Shown here: positions 1-7,749 of the stretch, piece after piece
Layout: each line of letters starts with the position of its first letter
How positions within the stretch are numbered: the stretch's first letter is position 1
Assembly: GCA_965221935.1 (NCBI GenBank)
Contig: CBDCSZ010000046.1
Coordinates: forward strand, 62,001 to 126,000
DNA: 64,000 nucleotides
DNA from: JAPOXR01 sp965221935
GTDB lineage: Bacteria > Pseudomonadota > Alphaproteobacteria > Rhodobacterales > Rhodobacteraceae
Reading direction: 5' to 3'
The notes under the pieces: generated by a model
Database searches by the model: none
Seen by the model: the letters and a program-made list of their open reading frames with translations, nothing else
Told to the model about the DNA's origin: nothing
Program-made: the position numbers and the translations under genes

Positions 1-229
1 TCATGGCAACCATGTCCGCGCCGCCTTCGGGCGCCTGGTAACTCAGGGATGCGCCCACATGGTCTGCCGCGTCTTCGGCCCCTTTCTTGACCGGCGCCCA
101 GAAACTGTCGGACGCGGCGCCATGCGTGATCATGATAATGTTGACGTCCTGCGCCTTCGCGGCCGACCCAATCCCGACCGCGACAGCAGATGCCGCAAGC
201 AGGGTTTTCACACCAAATAAACCACTCAT
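1..229 (-). CDS. Sugar ABC transporter substrate-binding protein, N-terminal part
   Basis: The first 76 codons of a minus-strand gene that runs off the left edge. The start ATG at 229 is preceded by a GGGAGGAT ribosome-binding site. The N-terminus is a signal peptide (Lys-8, then a hydrophobic Ala/Val/Gly stretch, ending near SAAKAQ). It is followed by DVNIIMITHGAASDSFWAPV, the first beta strand and sugar-binding segment typical of RbsB-like periplasmic binding proteins (Peripla_BP_4 type). The mature protein would deliver a sugar or similar ligand to an inner-membrane ABC permease. Substrate cannot be told from this fragment, and the permease and ATPase genes, if present, lie outside the window. 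Confidence 0.8.
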   Translation of the reverse strand, partial: MSGLFGVKTLLAASAVAVGIGSAAKAQDVNIIMITHGAASDSFWAPVKKGAEDAADHVGASLSYQAPEGGADMVAM

Positions 230-431
230 AATATCCTCCCGTTGAGAACTGATCGGCCTGTCACTGCGACACACCGCAGACCCGGGCCAGTTGTTTGCGC
301 GCGCAATTTAGCATAATTCTGACCAAGAGCAATCAAACCATGATGTTTCTAGCGGCATTCAGTGCAATCATTTTCATCAACTGTTTGCGCCAGAACCTGC
401 ATGCTTGACCCGTGGAAAAGGGAAGGAACCA

Positions 432-1241
432 ATGTACAGTTTTTCCAGTCGCTGGACTGTCGAGTCGCTGAGGGCAATCCGCGGAAAGCGGGTTCTGCCC
501 ATGATCAGGATCGAAACGCTTGAAGAGGCGGCTGCCGCCGCGGAAGCCGGGATTGACTTGATCTCAGTTCCGCCCTCAATGCTGTTCGATCCCCGCTTTC
601 GGCATGTTGTGCCAGAAGCGTTCGCCATCCCCGGAGACAATTTCTGGGAAATCGGCGGACCCGACGATTACCTCAAATGGGCAACGTCTCTTTTCAAGCA
701 CGGCGCCGACTGCATCTATTGCCAGGGATCGCTGGCATCGGTCCGTCAATTGGCCGATCATGGGATCCCGGTTTGCGGCCATGTCGGGCTCGTGCCGCCC
801 AAGACGACATGGACAGGGGGCGCCAAAGCAGTGGGCAAGTCGCTCGACAAGGCCAAACACGTCTGGAACCAATGCGTCGCCTATGAGGAAGCCGGGGCCT
901 TTGCCGTCGAAATCGAAGTGGTGCCCGAAGAAATCACTGAAATCATCGCCCGGAAGACCGGCCTCTTCCTGATCTCAATGGGCGGCGGAAGCAAAGGTCA
1001 TTCACAGTATCTTTTCGCCGAAGACGTGCTCGGCGAAAACGAAGGCCACATGCCGCGCCATGCCAAAAGATACGCTGATTTTCGCAGCGAATACCGGCGG
1101 CTTCAGGACATGCGCATCGACGCCATGCGCACATTCGCCGATGAGGTTGAGAGCGGCGCCTTCCCGTCAGAGCCGCACATTGTGCATGCCGATGAGGGCG
1201 TGGCCGGTGAGTTCCAGGAATGGCTCGATCATGTCGCGTAG
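432..1241 (+). CDS. PanB-like (ketopantoate hydroxymethyltransferase family) TIM-barrel protein
   Basis: A 269-residue protein. The ATG at 432 is chosen over an in-frame start at 405 because GGAAGGA precedes it at good spacing. The fold signature is that of the PanB / phosphoenolpyruvate mutase-like barrels: IETLEEAAAAAEAGIDLISV near the N-terminus, GHVGLVPPKTTWTGG mid-protein (PanB has HLGLTPQ at this place), and GAFAVEIEVVPEE carrying the expected glutamates, then ISMGGGSKGHSQYLFAEDVLG in place of the PanB IGIGAG...GQ segment. PanB proper adds a hydroxymethyl group to 3-methyl-2-oxobutanoate for pantothenate synthesis. This protein is divergent and panC is not next to it, so the substrate may differ. 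It is divergently arranged with the ABC binding-protein gene. Confidence 0.6.
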   Translation: MYSFSSRWTVESLRAIRGKRVLPMIRIETLEEAAAAAEAGIDLISVPPSMLFDPRFRHVVPEAFAIPGDNFWEIGGPDDYLKWATSLFKHGADCIYCQGSLASVRQLADHGIPVCGHVGLVPPKTTWTGGAKAVGKSLDKAKHVWNQCVAYEEAGAFAVEIEVVPEEITEIIARKTGLFLISMGGGSKGHSQYLFAEDVLGENEGHMPRHAKRYADFRSEYRRLQDMRIDAMRTFADEVESGAFPSEPHIVHADEGVAGEFQEWLDHVA

Positions 1242-1421
1242 GCCTGGCTGACGACGAAACCCGGCGCAGTTGAGAGACGGGGACGGCGAAATGATGTCCG
1301 CCGTTCTGTGGCCCGGTTCATCATATAGCACAAACGCCTTCGGTTCCGCCTGAATTCGGCAAACTGAGTTGACGGCGAATGGTCGCCAGCCGCGGTCTGC
1401 GCACCAATAACCCCGCGGGAA

Positions 1422-1478
1422 TTGACAGACTATGATCAATAGTTTACACAATACTACCATTATTGCTTTATGTAAACT
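1422..1478 (+). promoter_or_regulatory. Promoter overlapped by an inverted-repeat operator
   Basis: A -35 box TTGACA at 1422-1427 is followed after 17 bases by TACACA (1445-1450). The -10 region is overlapped by the left arm AGTTTACA (1441-1448) of a perfect 8-bp inverted repeat, whose right arm TGTAAACT lies at 1471-1478. This is the expected arrangement for negative autoregulation by the XRE-type protein encoded 18 bases downstream. The binding itself is inferred. Confidence 0.55.
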
Positions 1479-1495
1479 TTTGGGACGGGCAAACG

Positions 1496-2599
1496 ATGTT
1501 TGGAGACCGGCTCAGGCTTGCGCGTAAGCGGTCCGGCTTTTCTCTGCGAGACCTTGCAGCCGCCATGGGCGGAACTCCGAGCGCACAAGCCATTGGAAAA
1601 TATGAGCGCGGGGAAATGATGCCGCGCTCCCGTGTCCTGATAAGACTGGCGGAAGCACTACAGGCGCCGCCGGAATTCCTGCTCAATGAACAGCATGAAA
1701 AGCTCGTTGCAGTTGAATTTCGTAAACTTTCAGGAGTGTCAGCGCGTGACAGGGCACGCATCGAGGCTGCGGTCATCGATTGCGTTGAGCGCCATCTCTT
1801 CATCGAACAGGCGCTGGAGCTCGACAGCATTGCCTGGGAACGGCCCAGTGTCGGCGGCCGGTTTTGGGAGATCGGGAGTGACGGGGAGGTTCTTGCCTCG
1901 GATCTGCGGCGGGAATGGGAACTTGGGATATATCCGATTTCTGACATGACCGCTCTGCTTGAAGCAAAGGGCATAAAGGTGCTCTTGCTTCCACTGCCCG
2001 CCCGCGTGCCGGGCCTGACCTGTCTGGCGCACCGCCCGCAGCACGATTTTCCTGTGCCAGTGATTGTTGTGAACAGACAATCCCCTCTGGAACAAAGAAG
2101 ACTGACGCTTGCGCGGGAACTCACCTTTCGCCTGATCGACGAGGAATCGCCCGTGGATCATGAAATCACCGCAGAGGTCTTTGCCGGCGCTCTCTTGGTG
2201 CCTGAGGCGCATCTGTCGCGGGAAGCCGGTCACCACAGACGCGCGATTGCGTATCCAGAAATGGTGCGGCTCAAGCACGCGTACCGGGTCAGCGCAAAAA
2301 CGTTGCTGCGCAGGCTCGCGCATATTGGTGTCATTGAAGACTCAAGCATGCCCGCAGCCTTTCGTAAACGGGTCCGAGATTGGCGAAGTCTCGATCCCGA
2401 ACCGTTGGAAGCGCCAGGACAGAAAGGGCAGCTCGAAGCGCCGCGGCGTTTCGAGACTCTTTGCTTTCGGGGTCTGTCGGAAAACCTCATCAGCTTGAGC
2501 AAAGCCAGTGAGTTGCTGCAGGCGACCTCGACTGCGATTGATGCGGCTATAGACGGAACCCGGCAGCGAAGAATCCTGAGGTCACTTCAACTTGCCTGA
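1496..2599 (+). CDS. XRE-family regulator with ImmA/IrrE-type domain, protease motif lost
   Basis: A 367-residue protein from the ATG at 1496; an in-frame upstream start at 1463 would lie inside the operator. Residues about 4-60 form a helix-turn-helix (FGDRLRLARKRSGFSLRDLA ... QAIGKYERGEMMPRSRVLIRL). The remainder has the COG2856/ImmA layout: WELGIYPISDMTALLEAKGI, then PVIVVNR and QRRLTLARELTFRLID. In active ImmA/IrrE proteases the last segment carries HExxH; here it reads RELTF, so zinc binding and proteolysis are probably lost. Such fusions regulate neighbouring mobile or stress genes and some act as antitoxins. A role as a ligand-sensing repressor without protease activity is an inference. 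Confidence 0.75.
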   Translation: MFGDRLRLARKRSGFSLRDLAAAMGGTPSAQAIGKYERGEMMPRSRVLIRLAEALQAPPEFLLNEQHEKLVAVEFRKLSGVSARDRARIEAAVIDCVERHLFIEQALELDSIAWERPSVGGRFWEIGSDGEVLASDLRREWELGIYPISDMTALLEAKGIKVLLLPLPARVPGLTCLAHRPQHDFPVPVIVVNRQSPLEQRRLTLARELTFRLIDEESPVDHEITAEVFAGALLVPEAHLSREAGHHRRAIAYPEMVRLKHAYRVSAKTLLRRLAHIGVIEDSSMPAAFRKRVRDWRSLDPEPLEAPGQKGQLEAPRRFETLCFRGLSENLISLSKASELLQATSTAIDAAIDGTRQRRILRSLQLA

Positions 2600-3010
2600 T
2601 TTTTCATGACCTAAAAATGTGGTCACATGTTTCATTCGGATGCATTAGATTGGAAGAATGATCCGGTGGTCAATCAAACAAAAGCTCAAAAAAATATCCC
2701 CTGTAGGGCAGTGTTTCACTTTGCAGCCAAGTTGCAATGACAATGTCCCAGACTCAGCCCCTGATTAGTTGAAACACCCTCAATCATGCCCATGCAGTGA
2801 AGTCTGACCAACTTCTATCCGACAAGGAAAACTTCACGCGCACTGAAAAACCGGCGGAAAAGTGTTGCGCGTTAATCCTGATGCTTCTGTCGTGCCGATG
2901 GAGAAACACTAAGGTCTGCCAATATGCCAAAAAATAAGGGGATTACAAAGAATGGTTGACAGAGACATCCTGAGTTCCTATATTAAAGCCATCGAAAACG
3001 GAGACAGACG
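2600..3010. other. Intergenic stretch with no supported gene except a promoter
   Basis: AT-richer than its surroundings. No open frame with coding character is seen. It separates the XRE gene from the IS1595-type remnant and probably includes the left end of that element; no clear terminal repeat could be assigned. Confidence 0.5.
2956..2984 (+). promoter_or_regulatory. Sigma-70-like promoter ahead of the IS1595-type remnant
   Basis: TTGACA at 2956-2961, a 17-base spacer, and TATATT at 2979-2984: a near-consensus promoter 27 bases upstream of the truncated transposase start at 3011. Confidence 0.55.
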
Positions 3011-3235
3011 ATGGCTAAACAAGCTCCTGGAAAATCCTATCGCAAAGGTTTGACGCTCGTTCAGCTGATGGACATGTTCCTGACCGAGGAAGCGGCCACG
3101 GAATGGTTCGAATCCGTGATCTGGCCGAAAGGCCGGCGCTGTCCGAAGTGCGGAAGCACGCGCACCCGCGGGGCCAGCCACAAGAGGATGCCCTACTGGT
3201 GTTCGGATTGCCGGGGCTATTTCGTGTCCGTCAGA
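3011..3235 (+). pseudogene. IS1595-family (ISXO2-like) transposase, N-terminal fragment
   Basis: The fragment starts MAKQAPGKSYRKGLTLVQLM and contains the N-terminal zinc ribbon of ISXO2-like transposases: CPKCGSTRTRG, then YWCSDCRGYFVSV. In intact members this is followed by a FSVRTGT-type segment and a DDE nuclease of about 200 residues. Here homology stops near 3235 and the reading frame continues into unrelated sequence until 3301. It is a dead stump, probably cut when the neighbouring element inserted or rearranged. Confidence 0.75.
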
Positions 3236-3446
3236 GAACCCCCCGTTTTTGGCGATATCGGACGACGGCTGTCATCAGATCCGGGCGCCATGGCGCGGTG
3301 ATTTCCCTGCTCCGGGATGTCCGCGCGCCTCGAATGGCGGGTTTTCCGCCGCCGGAGCCGTGATTTTTTGGCCAGTTTTGACAACAGCGCACGGGGAGCC
3401 GTTCCCGCTCGGGCGGGTTATGAGCGAAGGGGGCTTGGAGGCGCCG

Positions 3447-4834
3447 TCAGGCGGCGCGTCGCCGCCGTGTCTTCCTCCCCGCCTTCCGGCGCAGCAGAAG
3501 TCCGATGCGGTGGATGTTGAGGGCGACCACCGAGAGAGCCGCCGCCCGGGCAAAGCCCTCCGGCCCGCGGGCCAGAACCCGGTCAAGGCCGCGGTGCCCG
3601 AGGTTGTTGATCGCCGATTCAACCGCCGGATGCTGACGGCGCAGCGCGGCGAACGCATCGCCCCGCTCGCGCTCCCGGTCGGCCCTGTTGAGATAACCCT
3701 TCTTCGGCAGCGCATTGTTGTCGAGCAGCGCGTCAAGACGCACACGGTTGCCGGGGCTGTGAAAGCCGCGGTCGAAGCTCACCGCGCGGAGGTCGGGAAA
3801 CCGCGCCTGGGCGGCCTCGACCATCGGCGCCGCATAATCCACGTCACTGCCCTCCCACATGACCTCGTGGTGAAGGACGAAGCCGGGCTTGACTCAAAAC
3901 ATGGATGCTTGCCCTTCGAGATCCAGCGCGTGTGCGGCTCGAAGATCGAGAACACCTTCTCCCCGTGCGGGATCGTCTCGCCCTTGAGAAGACGGCGGTC
4001 GATCTGGTCGATCTGACGCTTCGCATGCGCGATATAGCCTTCGATCTCCACGATCTCCCAGGCCTTCGCTCCATGTGCGGCCAGATCCGCAAGGCCCGCC
4101 TCCGCACGCGCGGCAAGCTTGAGGCAGCGCGCAAGATATGCCTCCACATGCTCAGGACGCGCCCGCCGGGTCACCCGCACCCTGTGGAACAGCCGCCGAA
4201 CCGAGCGCGACAGGTGTTTCCACTGGCGCCAGCCGCTCACACCGCTCTCTTCCGCCGAGCGGCCCGCCGCGCGGAGCAGGCAGCGCATCGCGTCCCACAG
4301 GAGACTGACATCCGTCGGATAGTGGACGTCGGTCTCGGCCACGAAGGAGTCACACCGCCCGGCCAACGGCGCGCCAGGCTTTTTTCTTGCGGCCACATGG
4401 CCGCTCTCCACCACCAGACCGTTCACCGCCGCCAGAAGCTCCGGACTCAGAAGGCTCACATTGTCCACCAGATTCTGATAGTTGTAACGGTGATCGTCCC
4501 AGACATCGGCATGGCCGAGAAACCGGCGCAGCGTCCTGTGCTCGTTCACCAGCTCGCGGAGACGGTCGAAATCGCAGCCCAGACCCTGCTTGACCACGCC
4601 CATCACAAGGATCCGCCACATCTCCATGCCCGGACGGCCCACGGTCCTGTCGGTCCCGGGAAGAATGTGCTCCTCCAGAAGCGCAAAAAGCCGGGAACGG
4701 AAATGCCCGTCGGCATAGAGATGCTGAAGGCCCAGAAGCAAAGCCGGAATGTCGTCCCTGGACTTCAGGTCCAGCTCGATGTCCTCGATGCGGACCTCGC
4801 CGAGTTTCATCTGCGGATTGCGAACCTGTCTCAT
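3447..4834 (-). pseudogene. Frameshifted ISNCY-like DDE transposase
   Basis: Two overlapping minus-strand frames together make one transposase. The N-terminal part (4834 to about 3900) starts MRQVRNPQMKLGEVRIEDIE and includes VGRPGMEMWRILVMGVVKQG and LRELVNEHRTLRRFLGHADV, the N-terminal domain of ISNCY-type transposases. The C-terminal part (about 3890 to 3447) continues with MWEGSDVDYAAPMVEAAQAR and SFDRGFHSPGNRVRLDALLD, then NALPKKGYLNR. The switch of frame lies near 3895, where the second frame also has an in-frame TGA, so the gene is probably inactive unless programmed frameshifting is used. Clear terminal repeats were not found; CCAG-containing sequences near 3374 and 4968 are weak candidates. 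Confidence 0.65.
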
Positions 4835-5025
4835 GACTGCCCCCGAAGAATTGCGCAAATCAGCCCGGATCGCGCCTGAAAGGGTCGAAAACGGCCTTCC
4901 AGCCGAAATCTTCGCACCCAAAATAACACACTTTATCAAGTTAAGTCAACATGTTATTGGGTTTTCTGGCAAGCACTAGTTTGTTCGTAGAACCACGCTA
5001 AGGATGAACGGAGGAAGGACGGTCG

Positions 5026-5226
5026 CTACGGACCGGTTTTCTGGATTACTCTGTATGCGGTTGATCTTCCTATCCCGACATATTGCGCGGCCTTGGTCAC
5101 GGATGTTCCGTTGTCCACGAGTTCCTGCAAGGCGGAGACTGTATCGGCATGGAGCGGTGGTCGGCCAAGTATGCGGCCGCGCTTTCTGGCGGCGCGCAAG
5201 CCATCCTTCGTGTCCTCGAGGCCGCG
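5026..5226 (-). pseudogene. Serine recombinase C-terminal fragment
   Basis: Only the end of a resolvase/invertase remains: DGLRAARKRGRILGRPP followed by the DNA-binding helix-turn-helix SVTKAAQYVGIGRSTAYRVI and a stop at 5026. The catalytic N-terminal domain is gone. It belongs to a different subgroup from the other recombinase remnants in the window. The 3' end of the ankyrin gene runs through it in another frame. Confidence 0.7.
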
Positions 5227-7271
5227 GCAGCTGACAGGGAGGTCAGTCCAGCAGGCTCGGCGGCCTGCGCGTCTGTCAGATAACCGGTCGCCGGGTATCC
5301 GCGCGCCCGCTGCCAGGCCGTGACCGCCTGCCGGGTCCGCGGGCCGAACTTCCCGTCCGCTGGTCCCGGAGAGAAGCCTTCTGACGCCAGAGCGGTCTGG
5401 ATCCTCCGGCGTTCGTTTCCGGTCAGCTTCTCCGCCTCCGCCCGTGCCGGATCCAGCCTCTCGCACCTGAACAGGTCGCTGGGTTTCGCTGTTCCGTCGG
5501 CGGATGACCTGAAATTGTAATAGGCGCCTGAGCCCTTAACAGAGACCACAAAGGCGCAGTCATAAGTTCCGTCGGGCGCAGAGCACCAGTCCCACCGCCG
5601 GTCAAGGCCCTCAACGCGAAACGAAGTGTCTTCAAGGATCCCGCCGAATTCCACCTCGCCCGCGCCGGTGTCCAGGTTCGCAGTCAGAGTCACGCAATCC
5701 GAAGCCTGGCAGCCGCTGAAAACAGCGAGCTGGTCGCCGCATTCCCACACCTCGGTCTTCGGAGGGCCTGCGGCGAGCGCGAGGGCGGCGATCACGCCGG
5801 AGCCGCGCAGGTGTTCGTTCTCCTGCGCCAGACCCCAGGCAGTCCTTCCGCCTTCCGCGCGGGCCGCGCCGTCCGCGCCGAGGCGGAGCAGTTCGGTGAT
5901 CACTTCCGGCTCGGCGTTGTGTGCGGCCGCGGAATGAAGAGGCGTCAGGCCATCCTCATCCCGCGCCTCGATGTCCGCGCCGGCGGCCGCGAGCGCGGTG
6001 ATCACATCCGGATCGGGATTGGCGGCGGCCGCCAGATGCAGCGGCGTCCAGCCATCCTCATCCCGCGCCTCGATGTCCGCGCCGAGGCGGAGCAGCTCGG
6101 TGACAACGCCCGGCTCGGCGTTGTGTGCGGCCGCGGAATGAAGAGGCGTCAGGCTGCTCTCATCCCGCGCCTCGATGTCCGCGCCGAGGCGGAGCAGCTC
6201 GGTGACAACGCCCGGCTCGGCGTTGTGTGCGGCCGCGGAATGAAGAGGCGTCAGGCTGCTCTCATCCCGCGCCTCGATGTCCGCGCCGCGGAGGAGCAGT
6301 TCGGCGGTCACAGCCGGCTCTGAATTGGAGTGGGCCGCCGAATGCAGCGGCGTCCCGCCAAATTTATCCCGCGCCTCGATGTCCGCGCCGCGCTTGGCAA
6401 GTTCGGTGATCACGCCTGGACTGGAATTCCAGCCCGCCGCCAGATGAAGGGGTGTCCAGCCGTTCTCAGTCCGCGCGTTCACGTCCGCGCCGCGGAGGAG
6501 CAGTTCAGTTATCACGCTTGGATTGGTATTCCGGCCCGCCGCCAGATGAAGGGGCGTCCGGTCGTCCTCAGTCCGCGCCTCGATGTCTGCCCCGGCGTCC
6601 GCGAGCACGGCGATCACGCTTGGACTGGAATTCCAGACCGCCGCCAGATGAAGGATATTCCGGCCCGCCGCCAGATGAATGGGTGTCCGGCCGGCCTCAT
6701 CCCGCGCGTTCACGTCCGCGCCGCGGAGGAGCAGTTCAGTTATCACGCTTGAATTGGAATTCCAGCCCGCCGCCGGATGAAGGGGCGTCCGGCCGGCCTC
6801 ATCCCGCGCGTTCACGTCCGCCCCGAGGCGGAGCAGTTCGGTGATCACGTTTGGATTGGTATTCCAGCCCGCCGCCGGATGAAGGGGCGTCCGGCCGGCC
6901 TCATCCCGCGCGTTCACGTCCGCGCCGCCGCCGGCGAGTTCTGCGGCCACCTCCGGCTCGGGGTTGTTTGCGGCCGCCCAATGCAGCGGCGTCCCGCCAC
7001 CCTCAGTCCGCGCGTTCACGTCCGCCCCGAGGCGGATCAGCTCGGTGGCCACCTCCGGCTCGGGGTTGACCGCCGCCGCGTGCAGCGGCGTCAGGCTATA
7101 TTCATCCCGCGCGTTCACGTCCGCGCCGCCGGCCAGGCAGATCTCAATATCCGCGGGCGGCGCTGTTTCGAAAAACGCCTGCGTGTTCCACTCGCCGCAG
7201 TCCGGACTGTCCGCCGCCGCGCCGGAAGAGGCGGCGGCCGCCAGGGCCGCGCAGCGCAGGATTCTTTTCAT
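5097..7271 (-). CDS. Exported ankyrin-repeat protein with peptidoglycan-binding domain
   Basis: A 724-residue protein. The start at 7271 has an AAAGGAGA ribosome-binding site and gives a signal peptide (MKRILRCAALAAAASSGAAA), unlike the longer in-frame start at 7505. About thirteen ankyrin repeats follow (residues about 45-480), each built on GAD(V/I)(N/E)ARDE..TPLH.AA. Then comes a Cys-containing beta-rich segment (CGDQLAVFSGCQASDCVTL ... WDWCSAPDGTYDCAF), resembling periplasmic domains, and a PG_binding_1-type domain (RRIQTALASEGFSPGPADGK, FGPRTRQAVTAWQRARGY). The last 40 or so residues are read from an out-of-frame recombinase remnant, so the original C-terminus was probably replaced. Location is likely periplasm or cell envelope; protein-protein binding is the general role of ankyrins, and the partner is unknown. 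Confidence 0.8.
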   Translation of the reverse strand: MKRILRCAALAAAASSGAAADSPDCGEWNTQAFFETAPPADIEICLAGGADVNARDEYSLTPLHAAAVNPEPEVATELIRLGADVNARTEGGGTPLHWAAANNPEPEVAAELAGGGADVNARDEAGRTPLHPAAGWNTNPNVITELLRLGADVNARDEAGRTPLHPAAGWNSNSSVITELLLRGADVNARDEAGRTPIHLAAGRNILHLAAVWNSSPSVIAVLADAGADIEARTEDDRTPLHLAAGRNTNPSVITELLLRGADVNARTENGWTPLHLAAGWNSSPGVITELAKRGADIEARDKFGGTPLHSAAHSNSEPAVTAELLLRGADIEARDESSLTPLHSAAAHNAEPGVVTELLRLGADIEARDESSLTPLHSAAAHNAEPGVVTELLRLGADIEARDEDGWTPLHLAAAANPDPDVITALAAAGADIEARDEDGLTPLHSAAAHNAEPEVITELLRLGADGAARAEGGRTAWGLAQENEHLRGSGVIAALALAAGPPKTEVWECGDQLAVFSGCQASDCVTLTANLDTGAGEVEFGGILEDTSFRVEGLDRRWDWCSAPDGTYDCAFVVSVKGSGAYYNFRSSADGTAKPSDLFRCERLDPARAEAEKLTGNERRRIQTALASEGFSPGPADGKFGPRTRQAVTAWQRARGYPATGYLTDAQAAEPAGLTSLSAAAASRTRRMACAPPESAAAYLADHRSMPIQSPPCRNSWTTEHP
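5800..7131 (-). repeat. Tandem ankyrin-coding repeats of about 102 bp
   Basis: Thirteen in-frame units of about 34 codons inside the ankyrin gene. Two neighbouring units (about 6076-6177 and 6178-6279) look identical at the nucleotide level, and several others differ by only a few bases. One unit near 6660 is shortened. This points to recent expansion and loss by slippage or recombination. Confidence 0.85.
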
Positions 7272-7447
7272 GCCGCTCTCCTTTCCGGCTGTCCGGATCT
7301 CCGCTCCCTTGCCTTTGTTGCCGGAAACCGGGCGTCCTGCAACCGGCCGGTCGCGGGACGGTTTCACGGATGCCCATTCCACCGCCTTTCGCCGCACCGG
7401 AAGCGTCTCTTTATCCGCGTTTCCGGAGACCCTGTCAGCAGCTGCGA

Positions 7448-7611
7448 CCGCGAGGAAACTGACGCCGGAGCTGCGCCGCCGGGCTGAGGCGATGCTGAGG
7501 GACATAAACGGCTACCCCTTCATCAGCGATGTGATCCGCAGCCTCCCGATCGGCCGCACCGCGTTCTACCATTACTTTCCGAAGGAGCGGATCCGGGAAC
7601 TCAGGGGCTGA
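7448..7611 (+). pseudogene. Serine recombinase C-terminal fragment
   Basis: Encodes RKLTPELRRRAEAMLRDING and continues SLPIGRTAFYHYFPKERIR, stopping ELRG. This is the C-terminal helix-turn-helix tail found in the three longer recombinase remnants in the window, but here on the opposite strand and without any catalytic domain. It marks one edge of the ankyrin cargo. Confidence 0.75.
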
Positions 7612-7749
7612 CGGCTGTCTTCCGCGCTGCTCAAGGAGGCCAGAGAAGCTTAGACTGGTCCTTTCACACATTGTAACGAGACGATATCTGGCCGATCCCC
7701 GCCGGTCATGATCTTGACCGGCTATTCCTGGATTTCCGGAGTTTGGCAA

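Noticed and set aside
3905..4879. A 324-residue plus-strand frame over the ISNCY-like transposase
   Set aside because: Antisense shadow; the minus strand shows transposase motifs despite its frameshift.
5800..7131. Regular repeats taken as a CRISPR array
   Set aside because: The period is about 102 bp, in frame, and translates into ankyrin repeats. There are no unique spacers and no cas genes.
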